In this document: positions 28,566 through 37,660 of the stretch, piece by piece
Position numbering within the stretch: the first letter of the stretch is position 1
Layout of the letters: every line of letters begins with the position of its first letter
Source: CAJQQK01 sp965224225
GTDB taxonomy: Bacteria; Pseudomonadota; Alphaproteobacteria; Rhizobiales; Hyphomicrobiaceae
Assembly: GCA_965224225.1 (NCBI GenBank)
Contig: CBDCZF010000035.1
Span: 868,001 to 932,000 of the forward strand
Length of the DNA stretch: 64,000 nucleotides
Direction of reading: 5' to 3'
Program-made: the position numbers and the translations under genes
The notes under the pieces: model-generated
The model's database searches: none
What the model was told of the DNA's origin: nothing
The model's input: the letters and a program-made list of their open reading frames with translations, nothing else

Positions 28566-28952
28566 TCAAGCGGCCGCGACGGCTTCCGCAAGCATTTCGC
28601 GAACCTGCCCGGCCACGCCCTTCAATTGCTCATTGTCGATCGCAGCCATCGAAGCGATCGGGTCGATGGCGCTGATTTCAATGCCTTCCGGAACCTGCCG
28701 CAGGATCACATTGCAGGGCAACATCGCCCCGACGCGCGGCTCCATGCCGATCGCCTGGTGGGCCATATGCGGATTGCAGGCGCCGAGGATCCGATACGGC
28801 TCCATGTCGACGTCGATCTTCTTCTTCATCGTCGCCTTGACATCGATTTCCGTCAGAACACCAAAACCGCGGTCGGCCAGTGCCTTACGCACGCGCTCGT
28901 CCACCGCTTCGAAGTCCGCATCCGAGACGACCCGGTTGATCGTATAGCTCAT
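28566..28952 (-). CDS. DUF302 domain protein
   Basis: A 128-residue soluble protein starting MSYTINRVVSDADFEAVDER. The ribosome binding site AAAGGAGG lies 8 nt upstream. The domain is recognised by GFGVLTEIDVKATMKKKIDV, the ILGACNPHMAHQAI segment with a conserved Cys, and the LLPCNV-like MLPCNVILRQV. The biochemical role of DUF302 is unknown. The small membrane protein gene follows 130 bp downstream on the same strand and is probably co-transcribed. Confidence 0.88.
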   Translation of the reverse strand: MSYTINRVVSDADFEAVDERVRKALADRGFGVLTEIDVKATMKKKIDVDMEPYRILGACNPHMAHQAIGMEPRVGAMLPCNVILRQVPEGIEISAIDPIASMAAIDNEQLKGVAGQVREMLAEAVAAA

Positions 28953-29203
28953 TTCTCATGCCTCCTTTGGACAGACCTGCCGACACTCGCCCATGACGCA
29001 TCGATCGACATGGTGCTGATAACACATTTGATAATTGGAATGTAAGATCGATCTGCGCTCAAAAAACCGCAATGATCTTCTCGGATGAGTGGGCAAATGG
29101 TCTCAATCATGCGAGCAGCTGCAGCGCTCATATCGCTCAGACCTGCTTGAAAAAATCCATTTGTCTTTAGTCGTCTAGCCGGCGCTTCGGTCAGGAGATG
29201 TGA

Positions 29204-29830
29204 ATGTCATTGGAACTTTGGATTGCGTTTGTCGTAGCGAGTGCAGCCCTTTTGGCCGTTCCGGGCCCGACAGTCATGCTGGTTGTGAGCTACGCCCTTG
29301 GACAAGGGCGGTCCACGGGCTGGGCGACAGTGCCCGGCGTGGCGTTGGGGGATTTTGCAGCCATGACGGTTTCGCTGCTTGGTGCTGGCGCAGTACTGGC
29401 AACCTCGGCAGCCTTGTTCACAGTGCTCAAGTACGTTGGAGCTGCCTACCTGATATGGCTCGGCGTGCGGCTGTGGAGCGCAGAGCCAAGGCTTTCCGCG
29501 CTGCACGACACGTCAAACGTGGGCGACCGTTCCAAGATGTTCTGGAATTCCTTCGTCGTGACGGCATTGAATCCGAAGGGCATCGTGTTCTTTGTCGCCT
29601 TCGTTCCGCAATTCGTTGATCCGTCGATGGCCGCACTTCCTCAGTTCGTCATTTTGGAAGTGACCTTTTTGGTGCTGGCGGCGGCGAACGTGGCGGTGTG
29701 GGCTGTCCTCGCGGGCCACCTTCTATCCCGCTTCAAGCGGCCTGAGACCATGCGAGTGGCGAACCGGATTGGCGCAAGCTTTCTTATCGGGGCCGGCCTG
29801 CTGACTGCGGCTGTACGACGGAACGCTTGA
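29204..29830 (+). CDS. LysE/RhtB-family amino-acid exporter
   Basis: A 208-residue inner-membrane efflux protein with about six hydrophobic helices. The family's N-terminal signature is visible as VPGPTVMLVVSYALGQGR at about residues 20-37, and YVGAAYLIWLGVRLW follows near 75. NPKGIVFFVAFVPQF is the conserved third-loop motif. The ATG has AGGAG 7 nt upstream. No LysR-type regulator is adjacent, so the inducer and substrate are unknown. The upstream 250 bp (28953-29203) carry no recognised feature. Confidence 0.92.
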   Translation: MSLELWIAFVVASAALLAVPGPTVMLVVSYALGQGRSTGWATVPGVALGDFAAMTVSLLGAGAVLATSAALFTVLKYVGAAYLIWLGVRLWSAEPRLSALHDTSNVGDRSKMFWNSFVVTALNPKGIVFFVAFVPQFVDPSMAALPQFVILEVTFLVLAAANVAVWAVLAGHLLSRFKRPETMRVANRIGASFLIGAGLLTAAVRRNA

Positions 29831-29893
29831 AGTCAGCAACATGACATTCCGTTGCCAATCTCGCCGAGAACAGCCCTTCGCTGTTGTCATCCA

Positions 29894-32227
29894 TCAGCTA
29901 ACCGCTGAGACCGCCTTGTTGGCGTTGCAGGCGTCGAGATAAAGTTCGTTGATTTCCGTCACGGAGCGGGGCGGGCTGAAGAAGTAGCCCTGCATTTCCG
30001 TGTAGCCGGCAGACTTCACGGCATTGAATTCTCGCTCGGTCTCGACGCCTTCGGCTGTCGTGTTGATGCCGAGGCTTTTGCTCATGCTCGCGACGGCGGT
30101 CAGGATAGCATCGCTGCCGTCGCTGGAGGCCAACTCGCCGATGAATGACTTGTCGAGCTTGATCTTGTCGAAGGGGAAGCTGCGCAAATAGCTTAGCGAA
30201 GAATAGCCGGTGCCAAAATCGTCCATGACGATGCGCACGCCAAGGAAGCGAAGGTCATGGAGCTTCTCGAGCGTCGCTTCGTTTGCTTCCATCAGCACGT
30301 TTTCGGTGATCTCGAGTTCGAGACAGCGTCCCGAGAGCCCGGATGATTCCAGAGCCTCGCTGACGACGTCGACTAGGCGATCGCTGCGGAACTGCACGGC
30401 GGAAAGATTGACGGCCACTCTCGTTCCCTTAGGCCACTTTGCGGCCTGGTGGCAGGCGGTTCTGATCGCCCATTCGCCAATTGGTACAATGAGGTTTGCT
30501 TCTTCTGCGATAGGGATGAATTCGCTTGGGAGAATGAAACCGCGCTCGGCATGATGCCAGCGGATGAGAGCCTCAAAGCCGGATATCGAACCGGTCTCGA
30601 TGTTGACGATCGGCTGGTAATGCAATTCGAACTGATCTGCATTGAGTGCCTTGCGCAGATCAACCTCGAGATCGCAGCGGGCCCTCATCCGGGCGTCCAT
30701 CTCCGATTCGAAGTACCTGTAGACGCCCCGCCCGTCCGATTTGGCCTTGTAGAGCGCCATGTCTGCGTTCTTGAGCAGATCGGCGATGTCCGTGCCGTGC
30801 TTGGGACTGACGGCAATGCCGATGCTGACGCCGCTGACGACTTGCTGATCGGGCAGTTGGAACGGCTTCGACAGCGCTTCGCAGATCCGCTCGGCAACGA
30901 TCGTGAAATTGTGCGGTTCGGTATCCGGCTGCGTGATGATGGCGAACTCGTCGCCTCCCAGTCTGGCGATGACGTCGCCACGGCGAGTGCATTGGCGCAG
31001 ACGGTCTGCCACGGACTTGAGCAACTCATCTCCGGCTGCGTGGCCGTAGCTATCATTGATCAATTTGAAGCGATCCAGGTCGAGACACATGACGGCGACT
31101 TGCTTGCCGGGCTCAAGCTGGGCCAGAATCTGGCCCGCCCGCTTGCGCAGCGTCACGCGGTTCGGCAGATCGGTCAGCGCGTCGTGATGAGCAATGTGCT
31201 CGATCTCTGCCTCGATGCGCCGGATCTCGGATATATCGGTGTGGGTCGTGACCCAGCCACCAGGCTTCATCGGCAGCTGTGAGACGGCAATCGTGCGTCC
31301 GTCAGCGAGCTGCAGAGTCTGGCTGAATGCCGTGCCTGCCGAGACCTTGGCGAGGTACTCGCGAATGAAACTATCCGGGCAGTCACCCTCGAAATACCCG
31401 TTCCTGACCTGTCGGGTGACAACGTCTTGCAGGCTAATACCAGGTTGGAGTTCTTCACTAGGTATCGCGAACATCTCGCCAAAACGGCCGTTGGAAATGA
31501 CCAGTTTCTGGTCCCTGTCGAACATCGTCAAAGCAGAGGTCATGTTGGACAGAGCGGCATCGAGACGTTCGTTCGATTCCCGGACCGATTTTGCGAACTC
31601 CAAGCTGCCACTGATCGTTAGAAGGCTGATCAGAGCACCACCGCAGATCACCAGAACGAGCAGCACATATGTATGTTGGATGCGCTCCCGCGACAAAGTC
31701 GTCGACAAATTGGCGGCGGCTTCGGCCCTCTGCTCGACCTTTACGAGAACATTTCTTGCCTTGCGGATGTCTGCAAAGACTTTCAAGAAATGGAACGTCT
31801 TTTCGGCCGGGGCCATATTTGTTCCGGCGTTTTCGCGAATCTCCTCCCAACTGTGCGCAATGTTTTCGATCGAATCACTGAGCATCTGCTGCTCAGCCAG
31901 TGGAATGAGTTCGGAGCCGACATTGCGCAAGGCTAAGAGTGCCTGGTTGAGTTCGCCAAACTTACGGTCTGTTTCCCTGAAGATGCTAACGCGCTCTTCG
32001 GGCGAAAACTCGAGGGCAGTCGCCGTAAAAGACGGCAGGCTGTGGCTGATGATCTCCTGGACGTGCCTGGCCCTGGCGGCAACGACCGTGGCATCCTGTA
32101 CGTCAGCCACGCCCTTGCGAATTTCGATGAGCTGCCAGACACCGATGGCAGCCGGGATGATCGCAGCAAGCGTGCCGACGATGGACATCGCCAGCAGAAA
32201 CCTACCGTTACGGAGAAGTTTCGACAT
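29894..32227 (-). CDS. Membrane-bound PAS-GGDEF-EAL cyclic-di-GMP signalling protein
   Basis: 777 residues. A transmembrane helix at about 10-32 and another at about 187-207 enclose a mostly helical periplasmic sensor. A PAS-like segment lies around 220-335 (LDAALSNMTSALTMFDRDQK). The GGDEF domain has the intact active site RLGGDEFAI with an inhibitory RRGD site five residues before it. The EAL domain has GFEALIRWHH, the Asn in VAVNLSAVQF, ELEITENVLM and MDDFGTGYSSLSYLRSF, so the catalytic residues needed for hydrolysis are all present. It could make and break c-di-GMP; which activity dominates is not evident. Confidence 0.95.
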   Translation of the reverse strand: MSKLLRNGRFLLAMSIVGTLAAIIPAAIGVWQLIEIRKGVADVQDATVVAARARHVQEIISHSLPSFTATALEFSPEERVSIFRETDRKFGELNQALLALRNVGSELIPLAEQQMLSDSIENIAHSWEEIRENAGTNMAPAEKTFHFLKVFADIRKARNVLVKVEQRAEAAANLSTTLSRERIQHTYVLLVLVICGGALISLLTISGSLEFAKSVRESNERLDAALSNMTSALTMFDRDQKLVISNGRFGEMFAIPSEELQPGISLQDVVTRQVRNGYFEGDCPDSFIREYLAKVSAGTAFSQTLQLADGRTIAVSQLPMKPGGWVTTHTDISEIRRIEAEIEHIAHHDALTDLPNRVTLRKRAGQILAQLEPGKQVAVMCLDLDRFKLINDSYGHAAGDELLKSVADRLRQCTRRGDVIARLGGDEFAIITQPDTEPHNFTIVAERICEALSKPFQLPDQQVVSGVSIGIAVSPKHGTDIADLLKNADMALYKAKSDGRGVYRYFESEMDARMRARCDLEVDLRKALNADQFELHYQPIVNIETGSISGFEALIRWHHAERGFILPSEFIPIAEEANLIVPIGEWAIRTACHQAAKWPKGTRVAVNLSAVQFRSDRLVDVVSEALESSGLSGRCLELEITENVLMEANEATLEKLHDLRFLGVRIVMDDFGTGYSSLSYLRSFPFDKIKLDKSFIGELASSDGSDAILTAVASMSKSLGINTTAEGVETEREFNAVKSAGYTEMQGYFFSPPRSVTEINELYLDACNANKAVSAVS

Positions 32228-32260
32228 ACCGCGATCACCGGAGACTAGGCGTTATCCTTG

Positions 32261-32524
32261 TTAGAGGCGCGATGCCTTCACGACGTCGCCGCTGATCGGA
32301 TGAAAATAGACTTCGATCCGACGACCAGACTTGTCACGGCCATAGATCTCGTAGCAGTTGCCCCTTGTCTTCTTGAGCACCTCGACCCGATGGCCCAAGG
32401 GCTTGATACGCTCGAGCATGTCGGCGCGCGAAAGCCACTTGCTTTCCGGTTCATTTGTGCAACGAGGCCCTGCCAATGCCGGTGTCGCGAGCACGACAAA
32501 CGTAGCAGTCAGAAGGATACGCAT
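32261..32524 (-). CDS. Small exported PepSY-like protein
   Basis: An 87-residue protein with a cleavable signal peptide (MRILLTATFVVLATPALAGP). The mature domain of about 65 residues contains NCYEIYGRDKSGRRIEVYFH and PISGDVVKAS, the pattern of a PepSY domain. Two cysteines (RCTNEP and GNCYEI) could form a disulphide. AGGGAG precedes the ATG. It lies just upstream of the c-di-GMP protein on the same strand (33 bp), so the two may be co-transcribed; the 271 bp before it is AT-rich and otherwise empty. Confidence 0.82.
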   Translation of the reverse strand: MRILLTATFVVLATPALAGPRCTNEPESKWLSRADMLERIKPLGHRVEVLKKTRGNCYEIYGRDKSGRRIEVYFHPISGDVVKASRL

Positions 32525-32795
32525 AACCAGACTCCCTGATGTTAGTTATCGTAGGGAGCTTGTTATAATCAATGATCAAGAATTAACGATTTACTTCTCC
32601 TGGATAATTTGAACCGTATTACCGACTGTATTTGATCCGAAATTGTCGCATTATGTTTAACGATTTGAAAGTCACCCAATTGAGCGCGGAACACCATGCG
32701 CCAACCGGCCCGCAGGACCGTGCCGTGCGGGCGGCGCAACAATGCAAGAGGTGCAATCTGCCGCCGCGCCGGGCGTTTCACCTGATTGGCAGGAT

Positions 32796-33656
32796 TTACT
32801 CCGCCGCCTCTCCCTGGCCGGCTGGCGCGCTCGAATCAATCTCTTTGAGAGCATCGAGGCTCGGCATGGCGGTATTGGAATAGCCGCAATCGACGAAATG
32901 CACTTCACCCGTCACTGCGCCGGAGAGTGGCGAGAGGAGATAGAGGGCGGAGCCGCCGACCTCATCCAGCGTCGGCGTGCGGCGCAAGGGGGCATGATCG
33001 CGCTGGAAGTTGAAGATCACGCGGGCATCCGAGACGCCGGAACCGGCAAGCGTGCGCATCGGGCCGGCGGAAAGTGCGTTGACGCGAATGTTATTGGGCC
33101 CGAGATCGGCTGCCAGATAGCGCACGGAGGCTTCGAGCGCTGCCTTGGCGACGCCCATGACGTTGTAAGAAGGTACCCAGCGCGTTGAGCCGCCGAACGT
33201 CAGGGTCAGCAGTGAGCCGCCGTTGGGCATCAGATCGGCTGCGCGTTTGGCCAACTCGGTGAAAGAGAAGCACGAAATGACCATCGTATTGACGAAGTTG
33301 TCGCGCGACGTGTCGGCATAACGCCCATGCAGTTCGCGCCGGTCCGAGAAGGCAAGAGCATGGACGATGAAATCCAATTCGCCCCATTCAGATCGAATGG
33401 CATCGAACACCTTGTCGACGCTCTCGATGTCGCTCACATCGCATGGCTCGATGATCTTGGAGCCGACGGATTCGGCCAGCGGAACGGCGCGACGCCCGAA
33501 CGCCTCGCCCTGATACGTGAAGGCCAGCTCTGCGCCGTGTCCGGCAAGCACCCGGGCGATGCCCCATGCGATCGAGCGTTCGTTCGCCACGCCCATGACC
33601 AGCCCGCGCTTACCGGCCATCAGCGGACCTGGAGATGCGATATCGGTATCGTTCAT
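32796..33656 (-). CDS. fabI: Enoyl-[acyl-carrier-protein] reductase (NADH)
   Basis: Last reduction of each fatty-acid elongation cycle. It is 286 residues from MNDTDIASPGPLMAGKRGLV; the ATG has AGGGGAA upstream and the frame further upstream lacks one. The nucleotide motif GVANERSIAWGIARVLAGHG is near residue 20. The catalytic Tyr and Lys lie in SYNVMGVAKAALEASVRYLA (Tyr-x6-Lys). SAGPMRTLAGSGV follows. The tail after the core is about 20 residues longer than E. coli FabI. It follows fabB by 172 bp in a minus-strand fab cluster. Confidence 0.95.
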   Translation of the reverse strand: MNDTDIASPGPLMAGKRGLVMGVANERSIAWGIARVLAGHGAELAFTYQGEAFGRRAVPLAESVGSKIIEPCDVSDIESVDKVFDAIRSEWGELDFIVHALAFSDRRELHGRYADTSRDNFVNTMVISCFSFTELAKRAADLMPNGGSLLTLTFGGSTRWVPSYNVMGVAKAALEASVRYLAADLGPNNIRVNALSAGPMRTLAGSGVSDARVIFNFQRDHAPLRRTPTLDEVGGSALYLLSPLSGAVTGEVHFVDCGYSNTAMPSLDALKEIDSSAPAGQGEAAE

Positions 33657-33828
33657 AGGTTCCCCTACTCTAACCGGCGCCCGGCTCGAATGAACATTGA
33701 ACCAGCCGCCGCCGTTCTTAAGCAACCGCATAACAAAGCGTCCCGGAGCGTTCCTGTTGTGAGCTCTCGAATTCCGCCTGTTCCGCAGTTTTCAGCGCGT
33801 TTCGGTTCGGACCGAAATCGTCAAATAG

Positions 33829-35070
33829 TTAACCATCGTATCGGCGGAATACCAAAGTGGCATTCGTGCCGCCAAAACCGAAACTATTCGACATGACACA
33901 GTTAAGATCGGCGTTGTCGATACGCTCGCGCACGATCGGCAGGCCGTCGAATTCCGGATCCAATTCCTCGATGTTGGCACTCTCGCAAATAAAGTCATTA
34001 TTGAGCATCAAAAGCGAGAAGATGCTCTCCTGCACGCCGATAGCACCGAGCGAATGGCCGGTCAGCGACTTGGTCGCCGCGATATAGGGCAGGTTCGGCC
34101 CGAACACCTCGCGAATGGCGTCGATCTCGCGCACATCGCCGACCGGCGTCGAGGTTGCGTGCGGATTGATGTAGTCGATCCTGTCGATCGTGCGGCCCGA
34201 CTGGCCGCCGTCGAGGCCGAGCATGGCCTGGCGCATGCAGCGCACCGCGCCTTCACCTGACGGTGCGACCATGTCGAAGCCGTCGGAGGTGGCACCATAG
34301 CCGGCAACTTCGCCATAGATCTTGGCACCGCGTGCCTTGGCGCGCTCAAGCTCCTCGAGCACGAGAACTCCGGCACCGCCAGCGATTACAAAGCCGTCAC
34401 GGTCCTTGTCGTAGGCGCGGCTCGCCTTGGCGGGCGTGTCATTGTAGGAAGACGACATCGCGCCCATCGAATCAAACAAGACCGACAGGCGCCAGTCGAG
34501 TTCCTCACAGCCGCCGGCAAATACGACATCCTGCTTGCCCCAGGCGATCTGCTCGGCGGCGTTGCCGATGCAGTGGGCCGAGGTCGAGCAGGCCGACGAG
34601 ATCGAATAGTTGATGCCCGTGATCTTGAAGCTGGTCGCGAGCAGTGCCGAGGGGCCCGAGCACATCGCCTTGGGTACCTCGAAGGGGCCGACCTTCTTCG
34701 GTCCCTTTTCCACGGTCGTCTCGGCGGCCCGGACGATCGCGACGGTCGACGGCCCGCCGGAACCCATGATGATGCCTGTGCGATCGCGACGGACCTCGAC
34801 TTCGCCAAGCCCCGAGTCCTGGATCGCCTGGTCCATGGCGATGTAGTTCCAGGCGAGGCCCGCCTCCATGAAGCGGCGCGGCTTGCGCGGCACCTGGGCC
34901 TGCCAGTCGATCGTCGGCATGCCGTGCACGTGGCAGCGGAAGCCGAGTTGCTCGTAATCGTCCGCATGAACGATGCCGGAACGGCCTTCGCGCAACGAGG
35001 CGGTCACCTCCTGCGTTGTGTTTCCAATGCTGGAGACGATGCCCATCCCCGTGACGACAACGCGTCTCAT
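33829..35070 (-). CDS. fabB: 3-oxoacyl-ACP synthase I
   Basis: Condensing enzyme required for unsaturated fatty acid elongation, 413 residues. The N-terminus MRRVVVTGMGIVSSIGNTTQ is typical. The catalytic Cys is in SSACSTSAHCIGNAAEQI, and the two His are in NPHATSTPVGDV and TKSLTGHSLGAIG. It follows fabA, the combination that distinguishes FabB from FabF. The spacing to fabA is 179 bp, so expression as one unit is likely but not shown. Confidence 0.95.
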   Translation of the reverse strand: MRRVVVTGMGIVSSIGNTTQEVTASLREGRSGIVHADDYEQLGFRCHVHGMPTIDWQAQVPRKPRRFMEAGLAWNYIAMDQAIQDSGLGEVEVRRDRTGIIMGSGGPSTVAIVRAAETTVEKGPKKVGPFEVPKAMCSGPSALLATSFKITGINYSISSACSTSAHCIGNAAEQIAWGKQDVVFAGGCEELDWRLSVLFDSMGAMSSSYNDTPAKASRAYDKDRDGFVIAGGAGVLVLEELERAKARGAKIYGEVAGYGATSDGFDMVAPSGEGAVRCMRQAMLGLDGGQSGRTIDRIDYINPHATSTPVGDVREIDAIREVFGPNLPYIAATKSLTGHSLGAIGVQESIFSLLMLNNDFICESANIEELDPEFDGLPIVRERIDNADLNCVMSNSFGFGGTNATLVFRRYDG

Positions 35071-35249
35071 ACCATTCCTTTCGCCTCACCCCGCCCGGCG
35101 ACCGTTGGCAAGTTCGCGCCAGACAATACCAATTCCGTTTGCCGGCCCGATCACAGCGTCCGGCCGGCACATCAGAGCAAATCTATGAGCCCAAAGCCGT
35201 CAGCGAAAGCGCAATGGACGATACGCCTCGCGTGTGCCTGCCGCCGCGA

Positions 35250-35786
35250 TCAGCTGCCACCGGCATGCGCTTCGCGATCGAACAGGCCGACGCGCAGATC
35301 GCTGGCCGTATAGATGACCTCGCCGTCAGCCTTGACGACGCCGTCGGCTATCGCAAGCTTGAGCTTTCGCAAAATCACCCGCTTCAGGTCAACTACGTAT
35401 TCGATCCGCCGGACGTCCGGGGTGACCATGCCCGTGAACTTCACCTCGCCGACGCCCAGCGCCCGCCCGGCGCCCGGCGCGCCGAGCCAGCCGAGGAAAA
35501 ATCCGGTGAGCTGCCACAATGCATCGAGGCCAAGACAGCCGGGCATCACAGGGTCGCCCTTGAAGTGACAGGCAAAGAACCATTCGGTCTGCGGGTTGCC
35601 GGCGATTTCCATTTGCGCGACGACCTGGCCCTTGTCGTGCGCGCCGCCGGTCTCCGCGATCAAGGGGATGCGCTGGAACATCAGCATCGGCGGCAGCGGC
35701 AGCTGGGCGTTGCCCGGCCCAAACAATTCACCGCGCCCACACTTGAGCAGGTCTTCGTATTCGTACTTCGATGGTCGCTCAGTCAT
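35250..35786 (-). CDS. fabA: 3-hydroxydecanoyl-ACP dehydratase/isomerase
   Basis: Makes the trans-2/cis-3 decenoyl-ACP branch point to unsaturated fatty acids. It is 178 residues from MTERPSKYEYEDLLKCGRGE; an ATG-less extension upstream is not supported. The active-site His and its surroundings appear as WFFACHFKGDPVMPGCLGLD near residues 65-85, and WQLTGFFLGWLGAPGAGRAL follows as in FabA. It is divergent from irr across a 347-bp region. Confidence 0.95.
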   Translation of the reverse strand: MTERPSKYEYEDLLKCGRGELFGPGNAQLPLPPMLMFQRIPLIAETGGAHDKGQVVAQMEIAGNPQTEWFFACHFKGDPVMPGCLGLDALWQLTGFFLGWLGAPGAGRALGVGEVKFTGMVTPDVRRIEYVVDLKRVILRKLKLAIADGVVKADGEVIYTASDLRVGLFDREAHAGGS

Positions 35787-36133
35787 TGCGGGAAACGGGC
35801 TCTGTTGTGGGTCGCGCGAACCGGTTCGCGGCTTGCGCACAAGGATCTAGTGGGCGTTGTCCGACGCGGCGTTCTGATCATTTTAGAGCGAACGGCAGAC
35901 TGCGGCGACCGCCTGACATAACCGGGCACTCGTCAACCAGCCGAATGAACTCTATCACAACCAAGCACCTTTCAAAAAGGTAAACGCGCGACCCGTCAAG
36001 TGCAGTTGCGCAAGCTGTCAGCATATCGGCGAGTTGCGGGCCGGGGGGCTTGGGGCTAGTATTGACGGTCGTAATAGGGGAATGACGTGATCGTTCCGGC
36101 GCAAATGGCGCCGGGAGTGATGGATACCGGCTC
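35787..36133. other. fabA-irr divergent control region
   Basis: A 347-bp non-coding gap between divergent fabA and irr. I looked for the palindromic iron-control element (TTTAGAA-N3-TTCTAAA type) and did not find a good match. A mildly AT-rich patch lies at 35930-35985. Promoters for both directions must lie here, but none is clear enough to place. Confidence 0.45.
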
Positions 36134-36559
36134 ATGCAGCAATCCGACATTGATTCTCGAAGTGCCTGTTTGACGGCGATCCTGCGCTCGGCGGACCTGC
36201 GTCCGACCAAGCAGCGCGTGGCGCTGGCAAAGCTGCTGTTTACCGGCGAAGATCGGCACGTGACCGCCGAAATGCTGCACGAAGAGGTGACCGCCAGCGG
36301 CGAGCGGATCTCGCTTGCAACCGTCTACAACACGCTGCACCAGTTCGAACGTGCCGGCCTTGTCCGTGAATTGGCGATCGACGGGGCCAAGACCTACTTC
36401 GATACCAACACGTCGAACCACAATCACTTCTACATCGAGAATGACGGCCGGGTGATCGACATCCCCGGTGCCGGCCTCGAGGTTTCCGGCGTGCCGACCC
36501 CGCCCGAGGGCACACGCATCAGCCACATCGACGTCATCGTGCGGCTGGTGAAGGCTTAG
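36134..36559 (+). CDS. irr: Iron response regulator Irr (Fur family)
   Basis: A 141-residue winged-helix repressor or activator of iron and haem genes. The DNA-binding half includes LRPTKQRVALAKLLFTGEDR and ISLATVYNTLHQFERAGLVR. The dimerisation half has the HNHFY metal/haem segment where Fur proteins have HHDH. The haem-regulatory Cys-Pro of Bradyrhizobium Irr is not present (N-terminus SACLTAILRSADLRPT). Location beside fabA is characteristic of Irr rather than Fur in Rhizobiales. The start ATG has no strong ribosome binding site. Confidence 0.9.
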   Translation: MQQSDIDSRSACLTAILRSADLRPTKQRVALAKLLFTGEDRHVTAEMLHEEVTASGERISLATVYNTLHQFERAGLVRELAIDGAKTYFDTNTSNHNHFYIENDGRVIDIPGAGLEVSGVPTPPEGTRISHIDVIVRLVKA

Positions 36560-36560
36560 T

Positions 36561-36700
36561 TTGCGCTCACGGCTATTCCTCCCTGCGGTCGGGCCTCCGC
36601 GGGAGCGCGCCAATGGCGCGGGTCGCGGTGCTCCCGGACGCGGGTTTCGCTCACGGCTATTCCTCCCTGCGGTCGGGCCTCCGCGGGAGCGCGCGACTGG
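36561..36700. repeat. Family F two-hairpin repeat, one full and one truncated copy
   Basis: The opening GCTCACGGCTATTCCTCC occurs at 36565 and again at 36649 (84-bp period). Stem 1 is CCCTGCGG/CCGCGGG and stem 2 GCGCC-AAT-GGCGC, then GGGTCGCGGTGCTCCCGGAC. The second copy ends within stem 2, just before the truB stop. It fills the 147 bp between convergent irr and truB, the probable inversion breakpoint. Confidence 0.82.
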
Positions 36701-36706
36701 AAATCG

Positions 36707-37648
36707 TCAATTACCGAGATTGAACACCCGTGTCGGGCGCAGTGCACCGCGGTCGCAGTCGACGAGGGCGATCAGGCGACCGCGACTGGTTGCATAGGCC
36801 GTGCCAATAAAGATCGGAGCGTCGCGGCCGCGTACGATCACGGACTGACCGCGGACCAGCCGCGAGGCGTCAGACTGCGATATCTGGAGATGTTCGAGGG
36901 CATCGAGGGCTGCCTCGACCGGCAGGAGCAGCGCGTCGCGGGCCGCCGTCGTCGGTTCATCGGCCTCAGCATCATGCCTGGCTGCTTCATCGAGCTCTTC
37001 CAAGGTTGTCGCATCGTCGAGGCTGAAGGGGCCGACGCGGGTTCGACGCAGTGCCGATACGTGGCCGAAGCAGCCGAGCCGGCGGCCGATATCGCGGGCC
37101 AGTGAGCGCACGTAAGTGCCCTTGCCGCAAACGGCGGAAAACGTCGTGTGATCGGCGTCAGGCGTGTCGACAACGGAGAGTTCGAGGATCTCGACGGGTC
37201 GCGGCTTCAATTTGATGTCCTCGCCATCGCGGGCCAGATCGTAAGCCCGGTCACCGTTGACCTTGATGGCCGAGAATTTCGGCGGCACCTGATTGATCGA
37301 ACCGGTGAACTCCGGCAGGACGGCCTCGATGTCAGAGATGGTCGGGCGTGCAGCACTTTCCTGGGCACTATCGCCCTCGGCATCGTCCGTAGTCGTCTCG
37401 ATGCCCCAGCGAACGGTGAACTCGTAGGCTTTTTCATCGTCGACCGCATAGGAAACCGTCTTGGTCGCCTCGCCAAGGGCGATCGGCAGGATACCGGTTG
37501 CGAGCGGATCAAGCGTGCCGGCATGGCCGACTTTGCGGGCATCGAAAATGCGCTTGATGCGTGCCACCGCGTGAGTCGAGGTGACACCTGCCGGCTTGTC
37601 GAGGACGATCCAGCCGCTTACCAGGCGGCCGCGTTTGCTGCGTGCCAT
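36707..37648 (-). CDS. truB: tRNA pseudouridine(55) synthase
   Basis: Converts U55 of the tRNA T-arm to pseudouridine. It is 313 residues. Motif I includes WIVLDKPAGVTSTHAVARIK, and motif II carries the catalytic Asp in KVGHAGTLDPLATGILPIAL. The middle family motifs DDEKAYEFTVRWG and FTGSINQVPPKFSAIKVNG are present. The C-terminal PUA-like part is short. rbfA lies 12 bp upstream, so both are in one operon with infB. Confidence 0.95.
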   Translation of the reverse strand: MARSKRGRLVSGWIVLDKPAGVTSTHAVARIKRIFDARKVGHAGTLDPLATGILPIALGEATKTVSYAVDDEKAYEFTVRWGIETTTDDAEGDSAQESAARPTISDIEAVLPEFTGSINQVPPKFSAIKVNGDRAYDLARDGEDIKLKPRPVEILELSVVDTPDADHTTFSAVCGKGTYVRSLARDIGRRLGCFGHVSALRRTRVGPFSLDDATTLEELDEAARHDAEADEPTTAARDALLLPVEAALDALEHLQISQSDASRLVRGQSVIVRGRDAPIFIGTAYATSRGRLIALVDCDRGALRPTRVFNLGN

Positions 37649-37660
37649 GTCACCTCAGCT

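Noticed and set aside
35787..36133. Irr or RirA iron box between fabA and irr
   Set aside because: No palindrome close to TTTAGAA-N3-TTCTAAA was found; the nearest pieces are single half-sites.
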